Shown here: in pieces, positions 7,420-15,890 of the stretch | Layout: the number at the start of each line of letters is the position of its first letter | How positions within the stretch are numbered: position 1 is the stretch's first letter | Source: Yersinia alsatica | GTDB lineage: Bacteria > Pseudomonadota > Gammaproteobacteria > Enterobacterales > Enterobacteriaceae | Assembly (NCBI RefSeq): GCF_902170305.1 | Contig: NZ_CABHWW010000033.1 | Coordinates: 124,001-188,000, forward strand | Direction: 5' to 3' | DNA: 64,000 nt | The notes under the pieces: model-generated | What the model was told of the DNA's origin: nothing | The model's database searches: none | The model's input: only the letters and a program-made list of their open reading frames with translations | Position numbers and translations under genes: made by a program

Positions 7420-8268
7420 TTAAAGATATGACATAATCACAACTCCACTACCGGAAAAGGTACCTGCATCAGGCAATGCCGTTGCATGAAGTGTCGACTC
7501 AATCAGGAAAGAGTTGTTGCCCACTCCGGGGGTTACTGTTACACCAGCAGACAAGTCTTGCCCCGCCACTTTCAATGTCGATGTTAGATTGCCATTCTGC
7601 CCAAGGTTGATACTTTTACCACCCACCAAGGTCAACTTCACTGATGTTCTGGCGGTACAGTTGATAATTAGCGGCTCGCTTTTTATTGCTCCATCAACAC
7701 TTTGCTGATTAAGTGAGCCATAATTGATATACACATCACCGGTGATATCACAGGTTTCCGGGGTCGGAGGAACTGCACCACAATAGGAGCCGGGGATAGA
7801 CTGACCAGTGAAGTTGATATCATCATCTCCCTGCCAATACATCACCCCAAAGCAAGTACCTGCTGCGCGTAATGGATTTAAGGTTGTTGTTGCCCAGCCA
7901 CCAGAGACGCCGTTTTGTGCAATAAAGGCAGTGCGCATATCTTGAGCCGTTGCACCACGGGCAACCGTTACGCGAGTTGAAGCATAAGAGGGATTGGCGC
8001 ACAATTCATCGATATCACTCGAGAAGTGGCATATTGCTACAGAACAATAAGTCTTGGCACAAAGTACGGCACCACTACTTTCCTCGCTCGGCCAAGAAAA
8101 AGTACCTTGATATTGAGAACCAACACGCGTTTGTGTCGAAACCCAGGCGCTGGCCTGACTATAAAGTGGCAATAAGAACAGCACGCAAGCTATTAACCAG
8201 CAATAACGATTACTTAGCTGTATATCAGGCTGTCTCACTCGTTTAAATTCCATGAATTCCATCCGCAT
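7420..8268 (-). CDS. fimbrial tip adhesin-like protein (two-domain, MrpH-like position)
   Basis: This 282-residue last gene of the fimbrial operon has a signal segment (about residues 23-40, CWLIACVLFLLPLYSQASA). An N-terminal domain of about 130 residues carries several cysteines (LCAKTYCSVAICHFSSDIDELC). A C-terminal pilin domain begins at CDITGDVYINYGSLNQ and ends with the donor-strand pattern GSGVVIMSYL. A unique lectin-like domain joined to a pilin domain at the operon end is the standard form of a chaperone-usher tip adhesin, and this is the position of MrpH in the Proteus MR/P operon. I could not confirm MrpH zinc-binding histidines by eye. The start may be any of the close Met codons (residues 1, 3, 6). 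Confidence 0.8.
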   Translation of the reverse strand: MRMEFMEFKRVRQPDIQLSNRYCWLIACVLFLLPLYSQASAWVSTQTRVGSQYQGTFSWPSEESSGAVLCAKTYCSVAICHFSSDIDELCANPSYASTRVTVARGATAQDMRTAFIAQNGVSGGWATTTLNPLRAAGTCFGVMYWQGDDDINFTGQSIPGSYCGAVPPTPETCDITGDVYINYGSLNQQSVDGAIKSEPLIINCTARTSVKLTLVGGKSINLGQNGNLTSTLKVAGQDLSAGVTVTPGVGNNSFLIESTLHATALPDAGTFSGSGVVIMSYL

Positions 8269-8269
8269 A

Positions 8270-8818
8270 TTAATAATATTGCAGGTTAAAAGTGGCTACT
8301 GCACTGAACTCACCGCGCTTAATTGTGCGTTGGGTTATTGCGTCTGGTTCACCGCGGACATAGGCTTTCAACGTAATAATATTATTACCCGTATCAAGCG
8401 GGATATCGTCACTGGATTGATTCAGTGGTAATGCTTTCCCTGCCATAGTTTCTAGACCAATAGCAATTCCTACATCATTGCCATCAACCGCTAATAACCC
8501 CGGTAAATTAACACTGTCATTACCAGTGAACATAATATTGGCAGTAGTACCTAAGCTGATATCACAATCAACTAGGTGGATTTGAAACTGTTTGCCTAAA
8601 GTGCGCTGATTCGAATAAAGATATTTATCGACAACGGTGCCAAAGTTCAAACTAATAGCCTCGTCACCAGGGCGGATAGTGCACGGCTCTGCTACTAATG
8701 CGCCATGAAAACGCATATTGTCAGCCGCAGATACCGACATAATGCCAAGAGTATTCAAAACCAGAACACTCAAAATAATTCGCCCGTGGCGCACCAGCAG
8801 ATTTAAATTAGTCATCAT
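8270..8818 (-). CDS. minor fimbrial subunit (MrpG-like position)
   Basis: The 182-residue pilin-family protein has a signal peptide ending near VSAA|DNMRFHG. The conserved pilin cysteine pair is in EPCTIRPGDEAISLNFG and VDCDISLG, and the protein ends in ATFNLQYY, the penultimate-tyrosine donor/acceptor strand seen by fimbrial chaperones. It lies one base upstream of the adhesin gene in the same operon and probably forms part of the tip fibrillum or its adaptor. Exact position within the pilus is inferred from gene order only. Confidence 0.88.
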   Translation of the reverse strand: MMTNLNLLVRHGRIILSVLVLNTLGIMSVSAADNMRFHGALVAEPCTIRPGDEAISLNFGTVVDKYLYSNQRTLGKQFQIHLVDCDISLGTTANIMFTGNDSVNLPGLLAVDGNDVGIAIGLETMAGKALPLNQSSDDIPLDTGNNIITLKAYVRGEPDAITQRTIKRGEFSAVATFNLQYY

Positions 8819-8824
8819 TTGATC

Positions 8825-9319
8825 CTATTGGTAATCCACTAATAATGTAGCGGTAGCCTCAAAGGCCCCTTCACTTAATATCGCACCGGTTGCTTGAACA
8901 GGAACGGCCTGAAGTGTCGGCGGATTATTTTTGTCATAAGCAATACGCGTATTCAGTGTTAAAGGGACGCCATTTCTCAGTATACGAATGCCCAGATCAG
9001 GAATATTGGTTTGTATTGCAGAGAGATCAAACGTAGTAACAGACGCGCTTACTATTGTCAGGCCTAATTCCAAGCTGCTACTCACTGTTTCACACGCCAC
9101 ACTGTAAGGCACGGTCTGGATATAATTAATACCATCAATTTTCTTCACCCCCAGGTTTTCCCCAAAAGGCACATCAATGGTATTCCCACCGCTGATGACA
9201 CAGGGTGCAGGATTAATTAACGAGCCGGTGAACAACATGTCATCCGCATACGTCAATGTGCTACTCAATGCCAAAACGACAGCAACAGAACAGCGTGATA
9301 TCAGTGAGACTTTTTTCAT
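8825..9319 (-). CDS. minor fimbrial subunit, third of three paralogues
   Basis: The 164-residue pilin has a signal peptide (CSVAVVLALSSTLTYA|DD), a conserved first cysteine in PAPCVISGGNTIDVPFGENL, a second in YSVACETV and the C-terminal strand EATATLLVDYQ. It is paralogous to the two pilins upstream but more diverged in the mature part. Its start overlaps the stop of the preceding gene by one base. Its signal region is nearly the same as that of the neighbour at 9319-9807, which matters for the history of that gene. Likely a linker or tip-fibre subunit. Confidence 0.88.
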   Translation of the reverse strand: MKKVSLISRCSVAVVLALSSTLTYADDMLFTGSLINPAPCVISGGNTIDVPFGENLGVKKIDGINYIQTVPYSVACETVSSSLELGLTIVSASVTTFDLSAIQTNIPDLGIRILRNGVPLTLNTRIAYDKNNPPTLQAVPVQATGAILSEGAFEATATLLVDYQ

Positions 9320-9807
9320 TACTGATACTCCACAACCATGGTCGCTGTGCCGTAAAAGTACCCGGTGCTCAACGTCGCCCCTGCTTGTTTGACAGGAACT
9401 GCCTGTAATACCGGTATCGTCGGGTAGGAGAACGTAAATGTAGAGTTAAGTGTTAATGGCTGACTGTTGCGTACAAGTTTGATCCCCAGACTCGAATTAC
9501 TCGTTTTCAAGACCGTCGTATCAAAACCCGCGCCATCACCCTTAATCGTCATTTTCAGTGCATTGGATACCGCCCCAGTACAGTTCAATGTATAGGTCAC
9601 CGGCTTTATATATTGAGCACCATCAACTCGTGAAGTCAGGATGTCATCACCAAAATCGACAGTAATGGTGCCGCTGTTATTAATCACGCAAGGCGGCGGA
9701 TTAATTAATGTGCCTGAAAACAGCATGTTGTCTGCATACGCTAACGAACTGCTGAGGGCCAAAACCACAGCAACGGAACAATACGATGTGAGTGAATTTA
9801 TTTTCAT
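9319..9807 (-). CDS. minor fimbrial subunit, second of three paralogues (mosaic)
   Basis: The 162-residue pilin has the signal peptide MKINSLTSYCSVAVVLALSS and cleavage near AYA|DNMLF. The mature part (PPCVINNSGTITVDFGDDIL ... TYTLNCTG ... TATMVVEYQ) is very close to the pilin encoded just upstream (9807-10349), while the signal peptide and the first mature residues match the pilin just downstream (8825-9319). Overlapping stop/start codons link all three. The pattern suggests a gene conversion or unequal crossover product that is still a full-length, secretable subunit. Confidence 0.88.
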   Translation of the reverse strand: MKINSLTSYCSVAVVLALSSSLAYADNMLFSGTLINPPPCVINNSGTITVDFGDDILTSRVDGAQYIKPVTYTLNCTGAVSNALKMTIKGDGAGFDTTVLKTSNSSLGIKLVRNSQPLTLNSTFTFSYPTIPVLQAVPVKQAGATLSTGYFYGTATMVVEYQ

Positions 9808-10349
9808 TACTGGTACTCCACAACCAAGGTTGCTGTGCCGGAAAAATATCCCGTACTTAACGTCGCATTTGTTTGCTTAACCGGCACTGCCTGTAATACA
9901 GGGACCGTCGGATAGGTAAAATTAAATTCGCTATTAAGCGGCAGTACCAACCCACTTCGCATCAATTTGATCCCCAGACTCGTATTACTGGTTTTCAATA
10001 GGGTGGTATCAAAATTCGCACCATTACCTTTGATGCTCATTTTCAGCGCATTTTTAGCTGCCGCAGTACAGTTCAGGGTATAGGTCACCGGTTTCATGTA
10101 ATTAACACCGTCAATATTCGACGTCAGCAGGTCATCACCAAAATTAACGTTGATGGTATTGTTGCTGTTGATCACGCAGGGCGGCGCTGCAAAAATACTG
10201 ACCGAAACATTCACTGTTGCCGTCTTATTTAGTGCCCAAACAGGGCTGCTAAATAATGTCGTTGTTCCTACGATGGCCGTCATCCCAATCATGGCCTTCA
10301 TGACCATCGGGGCCAGCCGGGTAACTAATCCCTTACAAACAACAGCCAT
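9807..10349 (-). CDS. minor fimbrial subunit, first of three paralogues (MrpE/F-like position)
   Basis: The 180-residue pilin-family protein has a longer N-terminus than its two neighbours and a hydrophobic signal around residues 17-39 (VMKAMIGMTAIVGTTTLFSSPVWA). Its mature domain has the pilin cysteines (APPCVINSNNTINVNFGDDL and TYTLNCTAAA) and ends SGTATLVVEYQ. It follows the chaperone gene and starts the run of three paralogues. An internal Met (residue 17) would also give a normal signal peptide, so the start is not certain. Confidence 0.87.
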   Translation of the reverse strand: MAVVCKGLVTRLAPMVMKAMIGMTAIVGTTTLFSSPVWALNKTATVNVSVSIFAAPPCVINSNNTINVNFGDDLLTSNIDGVNYMKPVTYTLNCTAAAKNALKMSIKGNGANFDTTLLKTSNTSLGIKLMRSGLVLPLNSEFNFTYPTVPVLQAVPVKQTNATLSTGYFSGTATLVVEYQ

Positions 10350-10394
10350 CCCATATTCCTTATTGCTAAAATTATGGCCCCACGAAAACCACTG

Positions 10395-11141
10395 TTACTT
10401 GATGCTTTCAACCACGGAACAGGTACTGCCCGTACAGCCAAAGATCAGTTTTGGACGACCACCGAAATCATTGACATAGGTCAGCACTGGTTTGCTGCCT
10501 AATGCCGCAGCACTAACATCCAACATGCCCTGCGCTTTTGGGGCAATCATCAACGGCTTAAAACCCGCTGCAGTTTTGCCGGTTTTGCTCTCACTGGCAT
10601 CCACCAGAGTGATGTAATACGGGGTCGGGTTATTAACCTGATAACGATCGCCCTGACGGGTCAGCTGTAACTTTTCCTGCCAAGGTGTCGACATGTCGGC
10701 CTTTTGGGGCACGATGCTGGTCGGGCGATAAAAAAGTTTGATGCGCGTTTGCAGAGCAATCTGCAAAGTATTAGGTTTGTCTGAACGCGGCGGAATTTCA
10801 CGCAGGTTAAAATAGAACAGCGTTTCCCGGTCTTGCGCCAACTGGCTCACCGCCGGCAATGTCTGTACTTTTAACTGGCTGAGAGCACCTGGCTCAACAC
10901 GCTGAACCGGTGGAACCACCGTCAGTGGGGTATTGATCTTGTTGCCCTGCTCATCTTCAATCCAGCCCTGCGCCAGATAAGGCAATTGCTTATTCTGGTT
11001 GCTGATATTCAAGCTGATCGATTTATCGCCGCCATTGATAATCGCCCGAGTTCTGTCCAGTGCGATTGCTGCTGTTGCTTGCTGAGCCATAAGTGCCGTC
11101 ACCAAAATCGTGGTGATACGCAGTTTATTATTCAATTTCAT
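10395..11141 (-). CDS. periplasmic fimbrial chaperone (PapD/MrpD-like)
   Basis: The 248-residue protein has a signal peptide cleaved near ATAA|IALDRTR. The PapD fold is shown by the conserved Arg in the first strand (ALDRTRAIINGGDKSISLNI), the family signature ETLFYFNLREIPP, and QTRIKLFYRP, which carries the conserved Lys that binds the subunit C-terminus. Two cysteines near the end (FGCTGSTC) could form a C-terminal disulfide as in several chaperones of this type. Such chaperones fold and cap pilins by donor-strand complementation and deliver them to the usher encoded next to it. Confidence 0.95.
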   Translation of the reverse strand: MKLNNKLRITTILVTALMAQQATAAIALDRTRAIINGGDKSISLNISNQNKQLPYLAQGWIEDEQGNKINTPLTVVPPVQRVEPGALSQLKVQTLPAVSQLAQDRETLFYFNLREIPPRSDKPNTLQIALQTRIKLFYRPTSIVPQKADMSTPWQEKLQLTRQGDRYQVNNPTPYYITLVDASESKTGKTAAGFKPLMIAPKAQGMLDVSAAALGSKPVLTYVNDFGGRPKLIFGCTGSTCSVVESIK

Positions 11142-11242
11142 TACCTTATTTCCTTCAATTATTCATGTCAGAACCTGATGGCGCCGGTCGTCTTCTATTA
11201 TGTGAACGAGCGGCTATCTGCAGGTTCATTACTCAATCTGTT

Positions 11243-13804
11243 CTACTGTGCTACCGGGGGCTTATCCCCTGTCGCTATCGGCTGACAAGGCAACAGTAAA
11301 TTTGCCAGCACTGCCGGAGAAAGCATCTTCGGTAGAGTGACGCTGCATTGCGCCTGCCCATTCCAGTGTACTGACATCGTTTCACCGGCCTTGATCCCAC
11401 TGAGGTACGTAGAACCGTCGTCATTAACAATGCCGGTTTCTTGCTGATTTTCATTGACTACAGTGGCCCCGAATGGCGGCGATGTACCGTCTGCCAGGCG
11501 AATCATGGCCATCGCTTTTTCACCGGAAATCACATTAAAGCGACGATAACCGATGGCACCTTCAGTCAAGGTAACCTGTGCGACTGTTCCTCTCGCCTCG
11601 ACATCATCTGCCAGGTTATCAATATCGATACTGGCGCGGTTGCGGTAATAACTGTTCACATCACCCACCACCGCTTTACCAAATTGGTTGGTGCGAATGG
11701 TTGAGCCGTACCCTTGCACCGGCACACCGGCGACCCCTTGGGTATCGAGCAGTAATCGGGTACCGCCGAGCGTATTAACCCGATGTAGCGCCCCGCCTTC
11801 AGCAGTGATAGTTGCGCCCCCCTGAATGCCGACACCAACAGAAGAGTATTGCCCTTCCTGATAACTGGCATTGGCGTTGATATCTGCACTGTTCCCCATG
11901 TGGGTATAGTTACCACTCACTAACGCGCCACTACGTGCCACACCAGTATTGATTTGGTAGTTGTTGTGAGCATCAATACGGTCGGCATACCCCACCCGCT
12001 GGCTGTTTTCACTGCCATTGACTGTCGCGCTGTAACTGATTGTTGCGCTGTTGCCAAATGGCATGGACATCGATAAATACATCCCGTCATCGTTATTTTC
12101 GTTATAACGGTTGCGATACGCGGATATTGTGACACTGACGTTCTTAAGCTTGCCCATATCAAAATAGCGCGCTAACGACAGGTTATAGCGGTCATTAGCC
12201 GAGCGATCCCAATACGTCTGATGGCTATAGTTCAGATACGCGCTCAACCCCAGATCACGGAACTGCTGGTTGAAACTGATGGTATACATCTCTTTATTGC
12301 CACCCACGTTATCGCCACGATAACGTGCATCAAGATATTGGCTCATGCTCATAAAGTTACGTTCAGAGAAGCGATAGCCCGCAAACGTCACCTGACTGCC
12401 AGTTTCCTGAAAGTTTTTTGAATAGTTGACTCGGTAAGAGCCACCACTCAAGGTGCCTTGATCCGGTAAGGTCGCCCAAGATTGGGTCATGTCCACCGAC
12501 ACCGCACCAAACTCCATTAAGTCACGACCAATCCCCATGGACGCCGCTTGATATTCGTTTTCACCACTGATCCCACCGCCGAACAGTGACCAGCCGTTAT
12601 TGATCCCCCAAGAGAATTCCCCGGTACCAAATACCGGCCCTTCAGACCGATGACCAATATCAGAAGGCTTACCAGCAGCGATTCTGTAACGCACCATGCC
12701 AGGGCGGGTCAGGTAAGGAATACTTGCGGTATTCACTTGAAATTGTTGAACTTGTCCATCAAGTTCTTCGACCCGAACATCCAATGTCCCGGAGACAAAA
12801 CTGTTAAGGTTCTGAATACGGAAAGGACCGGCGGCCACCAGTGTTTCACTCAATACACGCCCTTGCTGACTCACAACGACTCGCGCATTGGTCCGAGCCA
12901 CACCGGTAATTTCCGGTGCATAACCGCGTAAATTCGGCGGCAACATATTGTCATCCGTCACCAAACTGGCACCGCTAAAGCGGAAACTGTCGAAAATAGC
13001 CGAGTTTAAAAAGTCCTCGCCTAACGTCAGCTTGGCACCCAAATTGGGTATCGCACGGTAGGCGTAATAACGACTCCAATCCCATTGACGTTCAGTTGGC
13101 GAACCAGAAACCTCATCAATACGGGTCTGCCAATCAGCGCGAAAGCGCCAGGCACCCAAGTTGGCTCCAGCCGTACCATTACCGCTCAAACTATTGTTGC
13201 TGGTATTGTTCGTCTGTTGGCGGTTCAGTTGCCCTAACAAGTTGTAATCGAAAAGTACCCCAGAAATCCCCTCCTCCCAACGTGAAGGTGGATCCCAGTC
13301 AGGTTCGCTGTATTCCAGCCAAGCTTGCGGCACACTCAAGTAAAGTGATGAAGTCGCCAAATCACCTTGCACGGTCAAACCGGGCAAGCTGCTGATATCC
13401 AAACACTCTCCGTCACGCCACCACGTCAGTTTTTTAAAGCTGTCTTCTTTCAATGCCAGTAATTCAACCAACTTGGGGGATAAACATGCCTCACTTTTTT
13501 TAGGATCTTTTTCAGCGGCATAGAATATTATCGGTTGCTCACCAATATCTTGTTTGTTCATATGAACCAACAAGTTATAACTCCCTGGCATGATAAAACC
13601 ACGTTGGGAGAATTGGCTCAGATCGAAATTGGCCCGATCCTTGGTATCTAACACATCGGTATTAAACTGAATATCATCACTGGCTAACGCGCCATAAGCA
13701 TTGCCACTTAACGCAACTGCAATCAAAATGCGTAATAAATCACGACGGGCAATACCGGTGGTGATGGAACGAGCGGATAGCATGGGATATGTCACCTTAC
13801 TCAT
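11243..13804 (-). CDS. outer-membrane fimbrial usher (PapC/FimD/MrpC-like)
   Basis: The 853-residue protein has an N-terminal signal region, the periplasmic N domain beginning IQFNTDVLDTKDRANFDLSQF, a long 24-strand barrel region with the plug (around ARTNARVVVSQQGRVLSETLVAAGPFRI), and C-terminal domains ending in a cysteine pair (QCSVTLPKM ... LLPCQP). Length and features are standard for ushers, which form the assembly and secretion pore for pilus subunits. It starts six bases after the MrpB-like pilin gene and is followed by the chaperone, the same order as in MR/P operons. Confidence 0.96.
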   Translation of the reverse strand: MSKVTYPMLSARSITTGIARRDLLRILIAVALSGNAYGALASDDIQFNTDVLDTKDRANFDLSQFSQRGFIMPGSYNLLVHMNKQDIGEQPIIFYAAEKDPKKSEACLSPKLVELLALKEDSFKKLTWWRDGECLDISSLPGLTVQGDLATSSLYLSVPQAWLEYSEPDWDPPSRWEEGISGVLFDYNLLGQLNRQQTNNTSNNSLSGNGTAGANLGAWRFRADWQTRIDEVSGSPTERQWDWSRYYAYRAIPNLGAKLTLGEDFLNSAIFDSFRFSGASLVTDDNMLPPNLRGYAPEITGVARTNARVVVSQQGRVLSETLVAAGPFRIQNLNSFVSGTLDVRVEELDGQVQQFQVNTASIPYLTRPGMVRYRIAAGKPSDIGHRSEGPVFGTGEFSWGINNGWSLFGGGISGENEYQAASMGIGRDLMEFGAVSVDMTQSWATLPDQGTLSGGSYRVNYSKNFQETGSQVTFAGYRFSERNFMSMSQYLDARYRGDNVGGNKEMYTISFNQQFRDLGLSAYLNYSHQTYWDRSANDRYNLSLARYFDMGKLKNVSVTISAYRNRYNENNDDGMYLSMSMPFGNSATISYSATVNGSENSQRVGYADRIDAHNNYQINTGVARSGALVSGNYTHMGNSADINANASYQEGQYSSVGVGIQGGATITAEGGALHRVNTLGGTRLLLDTQGVAGVPVQGYGSTIRTNQFGKAVVGDVNSYYRNRASIDIDNLADDVEARGTVAQVTLTEGAIGYRRFNVISGEKAMAMIRLADGTSPPFGATVVNENQQETGIVNDDGSTYLSGIKAGETMSVHWNGQAQCSVTLPKMLSPAVLANLLLPCQPIATGDKPPVAQ

Positions 13805-13809
13805 TGAAA

Positions 13810-14355
13810 TCAGTAATAATCCAATGTGAAACGAACGCTAGAATGATAAGTTCCAGCACGCAGCATCTTGCCATTGCCCACTAAACGCAGGGCATAATTG
13901 AGTTTCATATCTGCAGGGATAATATTTATCTCCGGTGACGCTATCCCAGGAATAGAAGCAATGCCTTTATCATCAACGATTTGCATGGCAACCCCCTCGG
14001 CTTCACCGTAAACTGCGTAATTACTACCGTCCGCTGTACCGTCAAAAGTCACGGTAAAGTGCTGTTGGTTAGATTTGCTCGAATCAGCATGGGCAATGGT
14101 GCAATCATGCAAACGAATCTCGAATGGATGATCATTTCCCACACCGTTTTGAACTAACTGACCTATTGGCAAAATCGCCATATCAATGGTCTGTTCCAAA
14201 CTTCCTGGATCTATCGCACAAGCAGTATCAGTAATACTTCCTTCCATACTCACGCGACCCCAATCTGTTTTCATGGGGGAGGCCATTACCGCGACACTCA
14301 GTAATGACGCCATCAGTAAGGAAGGAGGCACTATCAAAAAAAATGACTTGGACAT
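13810..14355 (-). CDS. minor pilin, MrpB-like (possible anchor/terminator subunit)
   Basis: The 181-residue pilin-family protein has a signal peptide (LLMASLLSVAVMA|SPM), the first pilin cysteine in TDTACAIDPGSLEQTIDMAI, the second in LHDCTIAHADSSK, and the strand YHSSVRFTLDYY at the end. It sits between the major pilin and usher genes, where MrpB or the PapH-type anchor subunit is found, so a role in ending or anchoring the pilus is a fair guess. A hairpin terminator lies between it and the major pilin gene. Confidence 0.85.
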   Translation of the reverse strand: MSKSFFLIVPPSLLMASLLSVAVMASPMKTDWGRVSMEGSITDTACAIDPGSLEQTIDMAILPIGQLVQNGVGNDHPFEIRLHDCTIAHADSSKSNQQHFTVTFDGTADGSNYAVYGEAEGVAMQIVDDKGIASIPGIASPEINIIPADMKLNYALRLVGNGKMLRAGTYHSSVRFTLDYY

Positions 14356-14393
14356 AAATCACCTAGCTCATCCAACACGTATCTTTCTCAGGG

Positions 14394-14421
14394 GAAAAAG
14401 ACATGCGGAAAAATCCGCATG
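14394..14421 (-). terminator. attenuating terminator after the major pilin gene
   Basis: A perfect 8-bp stem CATGCGGA/TCCGCATG (14402-14421) with a four-base loop is followed on the minus strand by TCTTTTTCC. It lies 20 bases past the major pilin stop codon and before the rest of the operon. Such intercistronic terminators let the major pilin be made in large excess over usher and tip subunits. Confidence 0.65.
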
Positions 14422-14441
14422 CCGAATTAGAAAAGGGATAC

Positions 14442-14966
14442 TTATTGGTAAGCCAGCGTGAAGTCTGCAACGCTAGAGAAGGTACCTGGTTTGATTGCGT
14501 CAGAAGCAGTGCTGCCCTGCAGGTAAGCAGAGAATGCCAGAGTGTTGTTGCCATTAACCAGAGTCTGTTCGCCAGTTGCAGTACCCAGAGTAATAACAGA
14601 ACCTGAACCATCAACGATTGCGATACCAGCGCCTTCAGCAACACCAGTGATACCCAGCAGGCCAGGTACTGCAGCTGATTCCATACCGCCGAAAGTGGTG
14701 GTTACAGTTTTCAGGGTAGTGATGTCGCAGTTTTCCAACTTGATGTTGAAATCATGAGCAGATGATTTGCCGCCGTTCTGCAGAGCAACGTTAGAGATCT
14801 GGCCCATTTCAACAGTTTGTGAATCAGAACCCGCAGCGATTGAGCATGGCGCATCAATGATAGAACCATTGAAAGTTACAGTACCCTGACCTTGATCAGC
14901 AGCGTTAGCCATAGAAGCAAAACCTAATACCAGACCAGCAGCCAAGATAGTTTTATTCAGTTTCAT
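14442..14966 (-). CDS. major fimbrial subunit (MrpA-like pilin)
   Basis: The 174-residue pilin has a signal peptide cleaved at MANA|ADQGQGTVTF, the motif FNGSIIDAPCSIAAGSDSQT with the first cysteine, ENCDITTLKTVTTTFGG with the second, and the C-terminal strand SVADFTLAYQ. From memory it is strikingly like MrpA of Proteus mirabilis (GSIIDAPCSI, TVTTTFGG-type and AYLQGS segments). It is first in the operon, has a good AAGGA ribosome site nine bases before the ATG, and is separated from the rest by a terminator, all expected of the shaft subunit. Confidence 0.95.
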   Translation of the reverse strand: MKLNKTILAAGLVLGFASMANAADQGQGTVTFNGSIIDAPCSIAAGSDSQTVEMGQISNVALQNGGKSSAHDFNIKLENCDITTLKTVTTTFGGMESAAVPGLLGITGVAEGAGIAIVDGSGSVITLGTATGEQTLVNGNNTLAFSAYLQGSTASDAIKPGTFSSVADFTLAYQ

Positions 14967-15890
14967 TACGTGATTCCTTTATACACAATTAAAATTTTGC
15001 CCGCCGATTTACCTCAATAAAATCAAGGCAAATACCGCTTCGAAGTAGTTTGAAAATAAGTATTCATATGGTTTCTTATCGTTTAAATACGAGAAGTTTA
15101 ACCAAGAACTAGATAGAGCCATAAAGTTGACGTGAAAGCATTGATGAATACCCACATCATTCAGAAAAAATTTAAATAACGTTAAAGCTCTTTTTGTTCG
15201 CCGCAGATAATACAAATATAGGAGGATAGTTGATAGCTATTTAATTCAAATAACCAAAATTCAGAGTCTTTAACTTAATTAACTAATTTAACACAATAAT
15301 ATCGATAACTTTGATCGATAAACATTGCACCTTCGACACATACCACTGCAAAAAAGAGCAAATCGACACATTAGATCGCTAAAAGTCGTTTTTCCAAAAT
15401 TAATGATTGCTTATTCCATAAGTCAAATTATAATCGATATTAAATACTTGCGATTGTAACGCCAGAAGCAGAAAAAGCTTAACAATAATACAATTAAACC
15501 TTGCTAATTCTTTGATTCCCCATGAGATAAGCAAGGTTTTTTTATATCAAAATAAACGTAACTCACTGAAATTAAACACAAAATAATTTTAATTTTAGCT
15601 TATTTTTTAAACTATAAAAAAATATCTTTCATTTACTAATTGAATCAAAAATAGTATTTATTAATCATAAAACCCATGTCTAATTGTTAAATTTAACAAG
15701 CCGATGCTCATGGAGGGAATAAAGATCTAAGAAAAGAATAAAAATAAATAAGAAGTCATTTCATTTGTTGTATGAATTATCTTTTTATTTGTAGGAAACA
15801 TCCTACCATAATGTGTGAAATACAAACCCAGCATTGAGAATATAAGAAATAAAACATTTTCAAAATATACATCGCATGAGGAATTAAATA
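14967..15890. promoter_or_regulatory. divergent control region between fimbrial operon and PapI-like regulator
   Basis: This 924-bp AT-rich stretch holds no convincing gene. It separates two divergent transcription units, so it must contain both promoters. Three Dam sites are visible: GATC at 15313, 15374 and 15724. The first two are 61 bp apart and sit in similar AT-rich contexts (TTTGATCG and TTAGATCG). Paired GATC sites with a PapI homologue next door are the signature of pap-type epigenetic phase control through Lrp and Dam methylation, but here the spacing differs from the 102 bp of pap. No site-specific recombinase gene or clear long inverted repeat for MR/P-type inversion is seen. Confidence 0.5.
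15496..15543 (+). terminator. orphan Rho-independent terminator inside the control region
   Basis: A perfect 10-bp stem AAACCTTGCT (15496-15505) with AGCAAGGTTT (15530-15539) is followed by a run of T to 15543 on the plus strand. There is no plus-strand gene upstream in the gap and the regulator gene starts 350 bases downstream. It may end a small RNA or a short leader transcript started further left. Confidence 0.6.

Noticed and set aside
15009-15215. 68-codon minus-strand frame in the fimbrial control region
   Set aside because: Weak ribosome site, low-complexity AT-rich sequence and no recognisable features; it would sit between the pilin gene and its promoter.
14967-15890. Invertible promoter element as in Proteus MR/P fimbriae
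   Set aside because: No long inverted repeats around the promoter side and no recombinase gene in the neighbourhood were found by eye.
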